Shown piece by piece: positions 6,836 through 16,387 of a stretch of 64,000 nucleotides of DNA (the stretch's first letter is position 1; every line of letters begins with the position of its first letter). The stretch spans positions 682,001 to 746,000 of the forward strand of contig NZ_JAUSUF010000001.1 in assembly GCF_030813415.1 (NCBI RefSeq). Direction: 5' to 3'. The translations under genes were made by a program, and so were the position numbers. The DNA comes from Eubacterium multiforme (GTDB lineage Bacteria; Bacillota; Clostridia; Clostridiales; Clostridiaceae). The notes below the pieces were generated by a model. It saw nothing but the letters and a program-made list of their open reading frames with translations, was not told where the DNA came from and did no database searches.

Positions 6836-9577
6836 TTAAATGCAAATATAATTAAATTCTATATTATTATTTTTTAATATTTTTTCTTCAATTGATTGAC
6901 ATGTAAATATTAAAGTTTGTGCAAAATTTCTATCTTTTATAATTTTAATACTCTTTTCTCTTCTATTATCATCATATTGAACAAAGGAATCATCAAATAT
7001 TACTGGAACTTCTTTGTTCTTAAATATAAGCTCTATAAAAGCAATTCTAAGGGATAAATATAATTGATCATTAGCACCATTACTTAAATAATCTCCTCCA
7101 AATATATTAGAATCATCCCTTACTACCATTTCATAATTTTCTCCAAGTTTAACTTCAGAATATTTATCACTAGTTATATCTTTAAAGATCCTTAAAATCT
7201 TTTCATTTAATGCTGGACCAAATTCTTCTCTTATTTCTCTTCCAGCCTTCTCTAAGTTATCTATTGCCATATTTATTGCAAGTAATCTCTTATCTAATGT
7301 ATTTATTCTTTCAACTAATCCTTCCAAATCTTCTTCAATTGAAATTATACTTCTCTTTCCTAAAAAACTTGTTTTAATATCATTTTCTAAATCTTTAATA
7401 TACTTTTCAGATTCTATTAAGATATTTGATTTTTCTCTAATTTCCTTATCTATTTCTTCTTCTGATTCGTAACTATAATTTATATCTTCAGTTAAAAACT
7501 CTTGAAGCTCTGCTTTTATTCCTTCAATATCTCTATCTTTTAACAATACCTTATAAGTTTCCTCTACACTTTCAAGAGCCTTTTCTAAATCTTTTTTTTC
7601 TAAGATTTTTTTTCTAAACTCTTTTAAATACATTTCTAAATCAACTAGTTGAATATTATCTAAATCCATAATTTGCAATTTTTCTTTTATACTCTTTTCT
7701 TTTTCTTCTAGTTCAAATATAAGTCTATCTAATTCATCTTTTTTAGAATTATACTCAAGATTTAGAAGGGTTAAATTATTTTTAATTTCTTTATATTGCT
7801 CCAATTGAATATATATTTCATCTAATGTATCACAACCTGAAAGTTTCATTATTGAAGAAATTATTTTTTTATTTTGATTATATCTTTCTTCATCTTTATT
7901 AAATGACATATTTTCTAGTTGTAATTTTCGCTCTTCTATTCTTAAATTAACTTTCTCCTGAAATGAATAGAAATTTTCTAGTGAATTTATTGCTCTTAAT
8001 AAATTTTTATAACTATTACAATTTATTAAATGCACATATTCATTTAGTTGTTCCTCTATATCCTTTATTTCTTCATTTAAATTATCAACAATTTTTTCCT
8101 TATTTAGTCTACTATTTGCACTTTTTTGTGAATTATTTGATGATAAAACAAAAACTATTCCTATTGCCATAAATAATATTCCTATAACATATAATATGGC
8201 CTTACTAAATACAGCAATATTTAGCCCTACTAAAATACCACCAACTATTAATGCTATAATGGACATTTTTCTGTTTAATTCACTTGAATTGCCCTTATTA
8301 TTTTTTTCTAATTTATAGGAATTTTCTTCTATTGTTTCCTTTAATTCATGAAGCTTATCCTCATAGTTTTTAAATAGACCTTTTATTTTATTTATATAAG
8401 GTCCTAATTTAACAACATCTCCTAAAAATCTTCTCTTCTGTTCTAACTTCTTTTCTTCTTCATCTATTGAATTTAATATTTTTTGATTTAAAACTAATTT
8501 TTCTTCTAAATTTTCTTGTTCTGTATTTAATTTTATTAGCTTTTCTTTTAATCCATCTTCCATAGATGAAAAAACTTCATAACCACTAAGTTTTATATTT
8601 TCCTCTTCTATCTTTTTAGAAATATTATTTAGATTATATTCATTTTCATTTTTTAAATCTAATAATGTTAAATATTTTTTATTTTCTTCACTAAGGTCAT
8701 TTATATAATCTTCATTTATAATTCCATTTTCCCTTTTTAGTTCAGTTTCAATCTCTTTTTCTTGCCTTTTTAAAAGCTCACTTTTTTGTAAGTATGTTGT
8801 TATTTCTCCATATTCCTTTTGAAGCTTACTTTTCTTTAAATATTGTTTAAATAACTCCAGCTTTTTTATTTCTTCCCTTATATTTTTTCTTTCTTCCTTT
8901 TTATTAATAAGCTCATTTTCTTTTTCTAAATTTTTTTCTGAAATTTTATAAGCTTCATATCTTTCTTCTACAACTTTAGAATACCTATTTTTTAATATAT
9001 CTAATTCTCCATTTTTTCTTGGTGTTGTAAGCTCCTTTTTATTACCTTTAAGCTTTTCTATTGCTTTATAAAGGGAAACTTCTCCTTCTCCACAACCAAA
9101 AACATCAATTACCTTTTCCATAATCTGCTCTTCTTTATCTCTTGAAACTACAACTCCAAGCTGTGGTATAAACAAGGTTTTTATAAATGTGTTACTATTT
9201 ATTCCTAGGAAATAATTGCCTGGCTCATCCCTATTTATATCCTTTATTTCCTCACCTGTTAAACCATCATAAATAACAGAACTATCATCTTTTTTAGTTC
9301 CTCCAAAGGTTCTTTGAATTATATATTCCTTTCCTTTATATTCAACTAAAAGTTCTCCTTGCATTTTCTCTCCTGAAAAAGGTAAGTATTTCTTTCTTAA
9401 ATTATTTTTATTTCCTCTAGCATTTCCAAATCCAAAAAGCCAGGCTCTTATAAAATTTTGTATTGTACTCTTTCCCTTTTCATTATCTCCATATATTAAA
9501 TTAATTCCTTTTTCAAAATTAATTTCTTTATTACTAATTCCACCAAAAGCCTTTATTCTAGCCTTTTTAATAATCAT
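6836..9577 (-). CDS. yhaN: YhaN-type AAA ATPase (SbcC-like) with central membrane segments
   Basis: A 913-residue SMC/Rad50-like ATPase. Walker A (GDNEKGKST) is at about residues 30-38 and Walker B (VPVIFDDSF) near 855, separated by long charged coiled coils. Two hydrophobic helices at about 439-479 interrupt the coil at its hinge, a feature of Bacillus subtilis YhaN but not of SbcC, hence the name. The start ATG has GAGGAGGTGAA upstream and overlaps the end of the nuclease gene by 11 bp, implying translational coupling. The two proteins are expected to form an SbcCD/Mre11-Rad50-like DNA-processing complex, perhaps tethered to the membrane. Confidence 0.85.
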   Translation of the reverse strand: MIIKKARIKAFGGISNKEINFEKGINLIYGDNEKGKSTIQNFIRAWLFGFGNARGNKNNLRKKYLPFSGEKMQGELLVEYKGKEYIIQRTFGGTKKDDSSVIYDGLTGEEIKDINRDEPGNYFLGINSNTFIKTLFIPQLGVVVSRDKEEQIMEKVIDVFGCGEGEVSLYKAIEKLKGNKKELTTPRKNGELDILKNRYSKVVEERYEAYKISEKNLEKENELINKKEERKNIREEIKKLELFKQYLKKSKLQKEYGEITTYLQKSELLKRQEKEIETELKRENGIINEDYINDLSEENKKYLTLLDLKNENEYNLNNISKKIEEENIKLSGYEVFSSMEDGLKEKLIKLNTEQENLEEKLVLNQKILNSIDEEEKKLEQKRRFLGDVVKLGPYINKIKGLFKNYEDKLHELKETIEENSYKLEKNNKGNSSELNRKMSIIALIVGGILVGLNIAVFSKAILYVIGILFMAIGIVFVLSSNNSQKSANSRLNKEKIVDNLNEEIKDIEEQLNEYVHLINCNSYKNLLRAINSLENFYSFQEKVNLRIEERKLQLENMSFNKDEERYNQNKKIISSIMKLSGCDTLDEIYIQLEQYKEIKNNLTLLNLEYNSKKDELDRLIFELEEKEKSIKEKLQIMDLDNIQLVDLEMYLKEFRKKILEKKDLEKALESVEETYKVLLKDRDIEGIKAELQEFLTEDINYSYESEEEIDKEIREKSNILIESEKYIKDLENDIKTSFLGKRSIISIEEDLEGLVERINTLDKRLLAINMAIDNLEKAGREIREEFGPALNEKILRIFKDITSDKYSEVKLGENYEMVVRDDSNIFGGDYLSNGANDQLYLSLRIAFIELIFKNKEVPVIFDDSFVQYDDNRREKSIKIIKDRNFAQTLIFTCQSIEEKILKNNNIEFNYICI

Positions 9578-10697
9578 CCAAATTCACCTCCTCTTCTCTT
9601 AAACTTTGTAGTCCTATTTTTAATGCAAGTTCTATTATTTCTTTTTCGCAATCATCTGCATCTACTAACTTTTCTTTTAAATTCTTCACAAAAATACCCT
9701 TTATTGAATTCTCATTTTCTAAATTATCAATGTCTATTTTTATATTTGTCTTATCCTTTACCTTAACAAAATAAAAATCATTTAAAAGCTTTTCTTGCAA
9801 AATATCCTCATTTATTTTAAAACTTGCATCTAATTCTCCAACTAAATTTAACTTAAATATGTCCTTCTTTAAATCTAAGTTTTTAAGCTCACTTAGTATT
9901 TTCTTTTTTATTTCTCTATATCCAAAAAGACCATTAACATTTATCTCTTCTTCCATATACTTTCTAATGCAAATACTTTTAAATTTTAAGTTCACATAGT
10001 CCTTTCCTACTTCTCCAATTAAAACTCCCTTTTCTCCTAATTCATCAAATCCTCTACCTTGGGGACATCCACTATATGCATAACTAGTTTTTCCAGCCTT
10101 ACAAATACCAGAAAACTTATGTCTATGTCCTAAGGCAACATAATCTACAAAGCTATCTTCAATATCCTTAATATATATTGGATTATATTCATTTGATGTT
10201 TCTTCACCTGAAAGCTCACCATGAATTACTACTAAATTTATCAAATCTTTGTCTACATTAATATTTTTCATAAGTGGGGAATTTACATAGTTTTCATTAA
10301 AAGCTGCACCATAAATACAAACTCCTTTATCCTCTAATATAACCTTTTCCATTTCACCTTTAAAAACATGTACATTATCTGGCCATTCTACCAATTTATA
10401 AAAGGACTTAAAATTATAAGGATCATGATTCCCAGGACTTATAAATACCTTAGTATCTTTTAACCTTTCTAAAGCTTCTCTTATAAAAACTAAAGTATTT
10501 CTGCTTAATGTATAATTATCAAATATATCTCCTGCCAAAAGCATTATTTCAATTTCTTCTATATTACATAAATCTATTATTTTATTAAAAACTTCCTTTA
10601 ATTCTTCCTTACTTCTATTTGCTAAATTATTTTTAAATTCCTTAAAAGGAGTATCAAAATGTATATCAGCACAATGAAGTATTTTTACTTTTTTCAT
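9567..10697 (-). CDS. yhaO: YhaO-type metallophosphoesterase, DNA repair exonuclease (SbcD/Mre11-like)
   Basis: A calcineurin-like phosphoesterase with the full motif series of Mre11/SbcD nucleases: DIHFD, GDIFDN, GNHDPY, VIHGE and GHRHK, which bind two metal ions. From the start used here it has 376 residues. I chose the ATG at 10697 because AGGAAGGT precedes it and because homology begins at the next residues (MKKVKILHCADIH); the longer frame begins at 10736. The C-terminal third would contact the ATPase partner encoded by the overlapping downstream gene. The pair is expected to process DNA ends. Confidence 0.88.
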   Translation of the reverse strand: MKKVKILHCADIHFDTPFKEFKNNLANRSKEELKEVFNKIIDLCNIEEIEIMLLAGDIFDNYTLSRNTLVFIREALERLKDTKVFISPGNHDPYNFKSFYKLVEWPDNVHVFKGEMEKVILEDKGVCIYGAAFNENYVNSPLMKNINVDKDLINLVVIHGELSGEETSNEYNPIYIKDIEDSFVDYVALGHRHKFSGICKAGKTSYAYSGCPQGRGFDELGEKGVLIGEVGKDYVNLKFKSICIRKYMEEEINVNGLFGYREIKKKILSELKNLDLKKDIFKLNLVGELDASFKINEDILQEKLLNDFYFVKVKDKTNIKIDIDNLENENSIKGIFVKNLKEKLVDADDCEKEIIELALKIGLQSLREEEVNLDDY

Positions 10698-10751
10698 AAC
10701 TAAATACCTTCCTAATTTACGAACTTTTGTTCTCATTTTATCATATATTTA

Positions 10752-10790
10752 AAACAAAAAGAAAGAGGATGATTTATAAAATCATCCTCT
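10752..10790 (-). terminator. Terminator after the spore-protein gene
   Basis: A 12-bp near-perfect stem (10764-10790) with a long T-rich run on the minus strand, between the spore-protein gene and yhaO. Confidence 0.88.
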
Positions 10791-10862
10791 CGGTTTTAGA
10801 ATACTAATTCTTTTTGGTGGTGTAACTTCCATAGGTTAATTTGCTAACCAATTAGTAGGTGC

Positions 10863-11051
10863 TTACTTTAGAGAATTTTCGTATTCCTTTACCATTCTTT
10901 TAACCATTTCGCCACCTACGGATCCACATTGTCTTGAGCTTAAATCTCCATTATAATCAGTAAATGGCACTCCTAATTCCTTCGCTACTTCATTTTTGAA
11001 TGTACTCAAACCTTTTTTGGCTTCTGGAACTATTACTCTGTTTGACATCAC
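10863..11051 (-). CDS. Small acid-soluble spore protein, alpha/beta type
   Basis: A 62-residue alpha/beta-type SASP. These proteins coat spore DNA, force it toward the A form and protect it from UV, heat and chemicals. The two conserved blocks are present: EAKKGLSTFKNEVAKELG, which holds the GPR-protease cleavage region, and DYNGDLSSRQCGSVGGEMVKRM. A strong AAGGAGG precedes two tandem ATG codons, either of which could start translation. It belongs to the ssp1-ssp3 type of C. perfringens, but which member cannot be told. It has its own terminator. Upstream there is a possible sigma-G promoter (GAATTA, 18 bp, AACTATA), which is weak evidence. Confidence 0.95.
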   Translation of the reverse strand: MMSNRVIVPEAKKGLSTFKNEVAKELGVPFTDYNGDLSSRQCGSVGGEMVKRMVKEYENSLK

Positions 11052-11171
11052 TGGTCCCTCCTTAGGCTTACGGTATTATAAGAAAAATCTTTTGATTTAT
11101 CTTACACTTATAGTTTATCCTCTAATTAAATTTTAATTCATTGTAATTTCAGGTTTATTAGGAATTATATT

Positions 11172-11783
11172 CTACATAAAAGCTTTAAATTTATATCCTT
11201 GCTCTCTTAAATTCCCAATACTTCTTGGTAGTTTATTATTTAAGTTTTCTGTTAAGTTTTTATATTTTTCATCTATTTTTATATAAAAAACTGCATCTTG
11301 TTTATTTAATTTATTTACGTCTTCTTCTTTTTCTATTATTTTTAAATTATTTTTCTTAAAAATACTTTGTAAATTTAAATATTTCGGTAATACAGTATGT
11401 CCATTTTCTTCTATCATTTTATAATAGGGTTTGTCTTTATCTAAAATATCATCATTTTCTATGAAAGTTAATTTTACATTTAGATTTTTTGCTGTGTCTA
11501 ATACTTTATCTATATTATCTTTTAAATATCCATTTTTAGCCTCTATTATAATGTAACCTCTAGAGCCATCTTTTTCTATTAATGATGTTATAGATTGATA
11601 GTCTACATCTAATATTGTATTAACTACATCACTAACTCCATTTTGATTATTTGTATTTGTATCCCGTTCGGAATCTATTATCCTTTTATGATTTCTTAAA
11701 TTAAATATTGTTACAAATAAAATAATGATAATAACTATAAGAATTGAAATAATGATTTTGAATTTTTTACTTTTATTCCCCAT
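11172..11783 (-). CDS. Membrane-anchored protein with a degenerate polysaccharide-deacetylase-like fold
   Basis: A 203-residue protein: one N-terminal membrane helix (residues 8-28), an Asn/Asp-rich linker, then a domain of about 140 residues. Its central part (YIIIEAKN, a helix, then VKLTFIENDDI, a helix, then ENGHTVLP) follows the pattern of NodB/polysaccharide-deacetylase domains, where a strand pattern 'xATFF' is followed by 'ENGHE'. The catalytic Asp-His-His metal site is not visible, so if related it is probably inactive and may bind glycan. This is inference from pattern only. The gene stands alone between the spore protein and tRNA-Trp. Confidence 0.6.
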   Translation of the reverse strand: MGNKSKKFKIIISILIVIIIILFVTIFNLRNHKRIIDSERDTNTNNQNGVSDVVNTILDVDYQSITSLIEKDGSRGYIIIEAKNGYLKDNIDKVLDTAKNLNVKLTFIENDDILDKDKPYYKMIEENGHTVLPKYLNLQSIFKKNNLKIIEKEEDVNKLNKQDAVFYIKIDEKYKNLTENLNNKLPRSIGNLREQGYKFKAFM

Positions 11784-12113
11784 TTTTCTCCTCCTATCAT
11801 GTTTCCTTTATTAAATTATAACATATTTTTAAAAAAATTATTAACAAATTTACTTTTTTATTAAATTATTTCTTTTTTTCTTTATTTTTTAGGAATATTT
11901 ATGAAATTAATAAAATTTTATGATGTACTTTTAGTTTTTTTGTATTTTTTTAAATTATATGCATATTTTAATATTATTTTTACAACGAAAAATAAGCCTA
12001 TAAATTTAAATTTATAAACTTATCAAATATTTAGCCCCATATTATGTTATTTTAACACTTAAATATATATATATTGTAAATAATATATTAATAACATACT
12101 ATATTTTTTAATA
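11784..12113. other. AT-rich intergenic region
   Basis: About 330 bp of very AT-rich sequence upstream of the 203-residue membrane protein. It has long A and T tracts; I see no RNA structure, repeat or convincing promoter beyond generic AT-rich boxes. Confidence 0.5.
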
Positions 12114-12150
12114 ATAAAAAAAAGCACTTAATAATATTATTAAGTGCTTT
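12114..12150 (-). terminator. Terminator of tRNA-Trp (copy 1)
   Basis: A stem with AAGCACTTAATAAT as one arm, directly abutting the tRNA 3' end, followed by a run of eight or more T on the minus strand. Confidence 0.88.
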
Positions 12151-12226
12151 TGGCAGGGGCACTAGGACTTGAACCCAGAACCAATGGTTTTGGAGACCAC
12201 TACTCTACCAATTGAGCCATACCCCT
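12151..12226 (-). tRNA. tRNA-Trp (anticodon CCA), copy 1
   Basis: A 76-nt cloverleaf on the minus strand. The acceptor arm AGGGGTA pairs with TGCCCCT. The anticodon stem GTGGT/ACCAT carries the loop CTCCAAA, giving anticodon CCA. The T arm CTGGG-TTCAAGT-CCTAG follows, and the 3' CCA is encoded. It has its own promoter and terminator and is identical to the copy at 33096-33171. Confidence 0.97.
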
Positions 12227-12238
12227 AAGACGTTTTTT

Positions 12239-12268
12239 ATTTTAACATAAGCCTTTACATTATGTCAA
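12239..12268 (-). promoter_or_regulatory. Promoter of tRNA-Trp copy 1
   Basis: TTGACA (12263-12268), an 18-bp spacer and TAAAAT (12239-12244) on the minus strand, ending 13 bp before the mature tRNA 5' end. Confidence 0.75.
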
Positions 12269-12382
12269 CTATTTTTTATTACACAAACCTTATTGTTAAT
12301 TCCTAAATTTTAGATTATAATATACTAAAATATATTTTGATAATCAAAGTATTTAAAAATCAAATTAAATGAGGTGTATTGA

Positions 12383-13450
12383 ATGAATATAAAACCTTTA
12401 AAAATAGGAAACCTAACATCAAGATTACCTATAATACAAGGAGGAATGGGTGTTGGTGTTTCTCTTTCAAATTTAGCTTCAGCAGTTACAAATGCTGGGG
12501 GTATAGGTATTATTTCTTCTGCTCAAATTGGATTTAAAGAGGATGACTTTGAAACTAATCCTCTAGAAGCTAATCTTAGAGCCTTAAAAAAACATATAAA
12601 ACTTGCAAAAGAAAAATGTAATAATGGCATAATTGGTGTTAATGTTATGGTTGCAACAAATGAATATGCTAAATATATAAAAACAGCTATAGAATCAGGA
12701 ATAGATCTTATTATATCTGGAGCTGGAATGCCAACAATGCTTCCAAAGCTTGCAAAGGAAAGTAAAGTAAAATTAGCTCCTATAGTTTCTTCATTAAAGG
12801 GGACTAAAGTTATACTAAAATTATGGGATAGACATGATAAAACAACTCCTGACATGATTGTAGTTGAAGGTCCTAAAGCTGGTGGGCATTTAGGCTTTAA
12901 AAAGGAAAATTTACAGGAAGCTTGTAAAAACTTTGATACTGAAATAGTAGAAATAATAAATCATGTAAAAGAATATGAAGAAAAATATAATAAAGAAATA
13001 CCTGTTGTTGCAGCAGGAGGAATTTTTTCTGGAGAAGATATAGCTAAATATTTATCACTAGGTGCTTCTGGAGTTCAAATGGCAACAAGATTTGTTGCCA
13101 CAGAAGAATGTGATGCATCTAAAGCTTTTAAAGATTCTTATGTTAATGCAACTGCTGATAATGTTGGAATTGTAAAAAGTCCTGTTGGTATGCCTGGAAG
13201 AGCTATACTTAATCCATTTATCAAGAAAACTTTAGAGGGAAATATTAAAGTTTCAAAATGTTTTAATTGCTTAATTCCCTGCAATCCATCAAATACTCCA
13301 TACTGTATAACTGAAGCACTTATAAATGCAGTAAAGGGAGATTTAGATAATGGACTTATATTTTGTGGTGAAAATGTAAGTAAAATAAAAGAAATAACAA
13401 CTGTTAAGAATTTGATGGAAGAATTAGAAAATGAAATAAAATCATCATAA
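12383..13450 (+). CDS. Nitronate monooxygenase family flavoprotein (NPD/FabK-like)
   Basis: A 355-residue FMN-dependent TIM-barrel protein. The N-terminus PIIQGGMGVGVSLSNLA, the segment GVNVMVA, the glycine-rich GPKAGGHLG, and AAGGIFSGEDIAKYLSLGA with the phosphate-binding MATRF motif mark the 2-nitropropane dioxygenase/nitronate monooxygenase family, which also contains the enoyl-ACP reductase FabK. It likely detoxifies nitronates, but substrate is not proven. The C-terminus has clustered cysteines (CFNCLIPC), common in clostridial members. The start ATG has GAGGTG upstream. It is a single-gene unit ending at a bidirectional terminator. Confidence 0.88.
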   Translation: MNIKPLKIGNLTSRLPIIQGGMGVGVSLSNLASAVTNAGGIGIISSAQIGFKEDDFETNPLEANLRALKKHIKLAKEKCNNGIIGVNVMVATNEYAKYIKTAIESGIDLIISGAGMPTMLPKLAKESKVKLAPIVSSLKGTKVILKLWDRHDKTTPDMIVVEGPKAGGHLGFKKENLQEACKNFDTEIVEIINHVKEYEEKYNKEIPVVAAGGIFSGEDIAKYLSLGASGVQMATRFVATEECDASKAFKDSYVNATADNVGIVKSPVGMPGRAILNPFIKKTLEGNIKVSKCFNCLIPCNPSNTPYCITEALINAVKGDLDNGLIFCGENVSKIKEITTVKNLMEELENEIKSS

Positions 13451-13488
13451 AAAAAGTAGGTTAGATTTTTTATCTAACCTACTTTTTT
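13451..13488. terminator. Bidirectional terminator
   Basis: A perfect 12-bp stem (13455-13466 and 13472-13483) with A-run and T-run on opposite flanks. It serves the plus-strand nitronate monooxygenase gene and the convergent aminopeptidase gene. Confidence 0.88.
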
Positions 13489-13531
13489 CTTTATATACAT
13501 TTATTTAATATTTTTATCTTCAATTAAGTAA

Positions 13532-14569
13532 TTATTTTGTTAAGTATAAATAAATTAATTTCATAGTATTTTCTAAAGCACTATAATGTGTTCTTTCCAT
13601 TCCATGGGAAGCATGTACTCCAGGTCCAATTAATGCTCCTCTTATATTGTTTCCTGCTGTAAGTGCAGCTCCAACATCAGAGCCATATCTTGGATATATA
13701 TCTACTGCATAACTTAATTCATTTTCTTTTGCAAGGTTTACAAGGTCTGTTGTCATATTGTAATCATATGGTCCACCTGAATCCTTTGCACATATTGAAA
13801 CGTCATATTCGCTACAATTTAAATCATCACCAATACAACCCATATCTACAGATAAAAGTTCTGTTATATCCTTTGGAATATAAGATGAACCATGTCCAAC
13901 TTCCTCATAAGTAGATATAAAGAATTTAGTTTTATAATGTGGAACAATGTTTTCTCTCTTAAATAGTTCTAACATAGATAAAAGACATGTAACACTTCCT
14001 TTATCATCAATAAATCTTGATTTTATAAAACCACTTTCTGTTACTGTAGTTTTTGGATCTATAAATACAAAGTCTCCAGCTTCAATACCAAGTGCTTTAA
14101 CATCATCTTTATTTTTAACTATTTCATCTATTCTAATTTCCATATTTTCTGGTGTTCTCTTTTTAGTAGATGCATCTTCATAAACATGAATAGCTGCACT
14201 TTCACTTAAAAATGTACCTGTATATTCTTTTCCATCTCTAGTTCTTATAGTACAATATTCACTATCTAAAGTTGGTACAATAGGTCCTCCAAGTAATGTA
14301 AACTTAAGAGTTCCCTTTGATGTAATTGATCTTACCATAGCTCCTAAAGTATCAACATGAGCTGAAAGACCTATAACCTTTTCATCACATTTACCATCAA
14401 TAGTAATTACTCCACAACCTTTGTTTGTTCTTTCAAACTTATATCCTAAGGAATGAACCTTTTCCTCAATTAAGTCCATTATTTCAAAACAAAACCCAGT
14501 TGGACTATTAAATTTTAATATTTCTTGTGCAGTATTTAATACATACTCCTTATTAATGTTAATCTCCAT
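13532..14569 (-). CDS. M42-family metallo-aminopeptidase
   Basis: A 345-residue cytosolic dinuclear zinc aminopeptidase of the glutamyl-aminopeptidase/cellulase M (M42) family. The metal ligands and catalytic residues are visible in order: His and Asp in SAHVDT, Asp in RFIDDKG, the Glu-Glu pair in EEVGHG, Asp in SVDMG, and a C-terminal His in ASHGMERTH. The length is typical. These enzymes usually form dodecamers that trim peptides. The start has AAAGGAGAG. It is a monocistronic gene downstream of an unrelated oxidoreductase. Confidence 0.93.
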   Translation of the reverse strand: MEININKEYVLNTAQEILKFNSPTGFCFEIMDLIEEKVHSLGYKFERTNKGCGVITIDGKCDEKVIGLSAHVDTLGAMVRSITSKGTLKFTLLGGPIVPTLDSEYCTIRTRDGKEYTGTFLSESAAIHVYEDASTKKRTPENMEIRIDEIVKNKDDVKALGIEAGDFVFIDPKTTVTESGFIKSRFIDDKGSVTCLLSMLELFKRENIVPHYKTKFFISTYEEVGHGSSYIPKDITELLSVDMGCIGDDLNCSEYDVSICAKDSGGPYDYNMTTDLVNLAKENELSYAVDIYPRYGSDVGAALTAGNNIRGALIGPGVHASHGMERTHYSALENTMKLIYLYLTK

Positions 14570-14652
14570 AAAAACTCTCTCCTTTTTTTATTACTTTAGT
14601 ATATTATACTAATTTTAATCTTTAATCACTTTATTATAAACTTTTATACCTA

Positions 14653-15642
14653 TTAGTTAAAATCTGCTGGAAATTCTAATCCTATTTGAGATCTTATCTT
14701 ATCCATTAATTCAATAGCCATTAATGAATTTTTATGTGAATTTTTCATAGAATCTACTTCATTACTATTAATAACCTTTATAAATTCATCTAATTCATAA
14801 TACATATCATCTTCCCTTTGTCTTATAGAAATAACCTCTTCTCTACCATCTCTATAAACAATTTTTGCACTTTTAAATAATATGCCATCTATTAATATAG
14901 TTCCATCTTCTCCTTGAATTTCTAATGGTAACTTTGAATCACTTATTTTAGAATACATTATTAAACCACCAGCATCTCCATAGCTAGCCATAGCTGTACC
15001 TTGTCCATCAATTCCATTTTCTAAAAACACAGCTTGACTTACAATCCCATTTGGTTTTCCTAATAATGCTATCATAGGATGTATACAATATACTCCTATA
15101 TCCATAAGAGCTCCATTTGAAAGTTCCCTCTTAAAGGCATTAAGAATAATTCCTTCTTTATATTTGTCATATCTTGATGAATACTGACAATATGATGCAA
15201 AATACCTTCTTATTTTCCCTATCTTATGTAAATTTTCTTTTACTCTTAAGAAATTTGGTAGAACCGTAATTCTCATAGCCTCCATTAGGAGTACTCCCTT
15301 TTCTTCAGCTAGTGATATCATTTTTTTAACTTCTCTAAGGTTTGAAGCCATAGGTTTTTCACATAATACATGCTTATTATTTTCTATGCACATAATTGCT
15401 TGGGATGCATGAAATGAGTTAGGAGATGCTATATAAACTGCATCTATATCTTCACATTTACTAAAACTTTCTAAGTTATCAAAAAATTTTGTTGCACCAT
15501 ACTTTTTCCCAAAATCCTTTGCTTTTTCTAAAGTTCTTGAATACATTGCTACTAACTCAAAATTTTCATGAGTTAATGCAGCTTTTAGAAAATTATCTAC
15601 TATTTTTCCCGTGCCTATAACTCCAAATCTTATTTTCTTCAT
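14653..15642 (-). CDS. Gfo/Idh/MocA-family oxidoreductase
   Basis: A 329-residue NAD(P)-dependent dehydrogenase. It has an N-terminal Rossmann fold (GVIGTGKIVDNF), the conserved CEKPMASNLREV segment with the catalytic-region lysine, and the C-terminal beta-sheet domain (GALMDIGVYCIHP). Family members oxidise or reduce sugars, inositols or related compounds; the substrate is unknown here. The ATG at 15642 is preferred to the GTG at 15654 because AAAGGTGG overlaps the latter. It lies 26 bp after the universal-stress-protein gene, so both may share a transcript. Confidence 0.88.
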   Translation of the reverse strand: MKKIRFGVIGTGKIVDNFLKAALTHENFELVAMYSRTLEKAKDFGKKYGATKFFDNLESFSKCEDIDAVYIASPNSFHASQAIMCIENNKHVLCEKPMASNLREVKKMISLAEEKGVLLMEAMRITVLPNFLRVKENLHKIGKIRRYFASYCQYSSRYDKYKEGIILNAFKRELSNGALMDIGVYCIHPMIALLGKPNGIVSQAVFLENGIDGQGTAMASYGDAGGLIMYSKISDSKLPLEIQGEDGTILIDGILFKSAKIVYRDGREEVISIRQREDDMYYELDEFIKVINSNEVDSMKNSHKNSLMAIELMDKIRSQIGLEFPADFN

Positions 15643-15668
15643 TAACACTACCACCTTTAAAATTTATT

Positions 15669-16088
15669 TTAATAAACTTCAGGAATTATTATCATTACAC
15701 ATTTTGCTCTTTTTACTACATGGGCAGTTACTGAACCTACAAGTGCAGTAAATTTCTTTCTTGTATTCTTTGCCATAAGTATAATGTCTACATCATTTTC
15801 TTCTGCATATCTTACAATTTCATCCCCTGCATAGCCAAATGAAAATTCTTTTTCACAATTAAATCCTTCTACTTTTTCTCTTACATTATTTAATATTTTC
15901 TTTCCAATTGCTTCAGCATCTTTAACTTCTTCTGAAACTGCCATTCCATTTATAAAAACTATTTCTCTTACATGCATTAATACTACATCAACTTCTTCTG
16001 GTTTGAAATTATTCTTCAAATAATTTAGTGCTATTAAACTTCTATCACTACCGTCTATTGGGATTAATATTTTTTTCTTTTTTATCAT
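15669..16088 (-). CDS. Universal stress protein (UspA family)
   Basis: A 139-residue single Usp domain. It has the N-terminal KILIPIDGSDRSLIAL strand-helix and a C-terminal segment (AKNTRKKFTALVGSVTAHV) where the ATP-binding G-2x-G-9x-G-S/T motif would lie. The first glycines of that motif are replaced, so nucleotide binding is uncertain. The ATG at 16088 follows GAGGGTG; the in-frame GTG at 16097 lies inside that ribosome-binding site. It is probably the first gene of a two-gene unit with the downstream oxidoreductase. Confidence 0.85.
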   Translation of the reverse strand: MIKKKKILIPIDGSDRSLIALNYLKNNFKPEEVDVVLMHVREIVFINGMAVSEEVKDAEAIGKKILNNVREKVEGFNCEKEFSFGYAGDEIVRYAEENDVDIILMAKNTRKKFTALVGSVTAHVVKRAKCVMIIIPEVY

Positions 16089-16338
16089 TTTTAACACCCT
16101 CTATTCTCTTATATTTTTATATAGTTCCTTCTATATTAATAATTTTATAAATATATTGGTACTATATAAATTTAATAATACATTTGAATTTAAATTTAAA
16201 ACTTCATTTAAAAGAGTTTTAAAGTTATAATGCTTTTTTCTATATTATACATCTTATATCCTTTTTTATCCTTAACAGAATTGTTATTTAATACATTGTT
16301 TAAAATACTACATACTTAAATTTAAATTATATATAGCA

Positions 16339-16380
16339 AAAAAGCTCAAGGCAAAATATATCTTTGCCTTGAGCTTTTTA
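16339..16380 (-). terminator. Terminator of the choline microcompartment operon
   Basis: A strong stem (arms around 16341-16355 and 16363-16378, containing GCTCAAGGCAAA) with a T-run on the minus strand, eight bases after the last shell-protein stop codon. Confidence 0.9.
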
Positions 16381-16387
16381 ATATTTA

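Noticed and set aside
11060..11135. Sigma-G promoter of the spore-protein gene
   Set aside because: Boxes GAATTA and AACTATA are only loosely like the consensus in AT-rich DNA; mentioned with the gene but not listed as a feature.
12523..12855. 110-codon minus-strand open frame
   Set aside because: Opposite the nitronate monooxygenase gene; a shadow frame.
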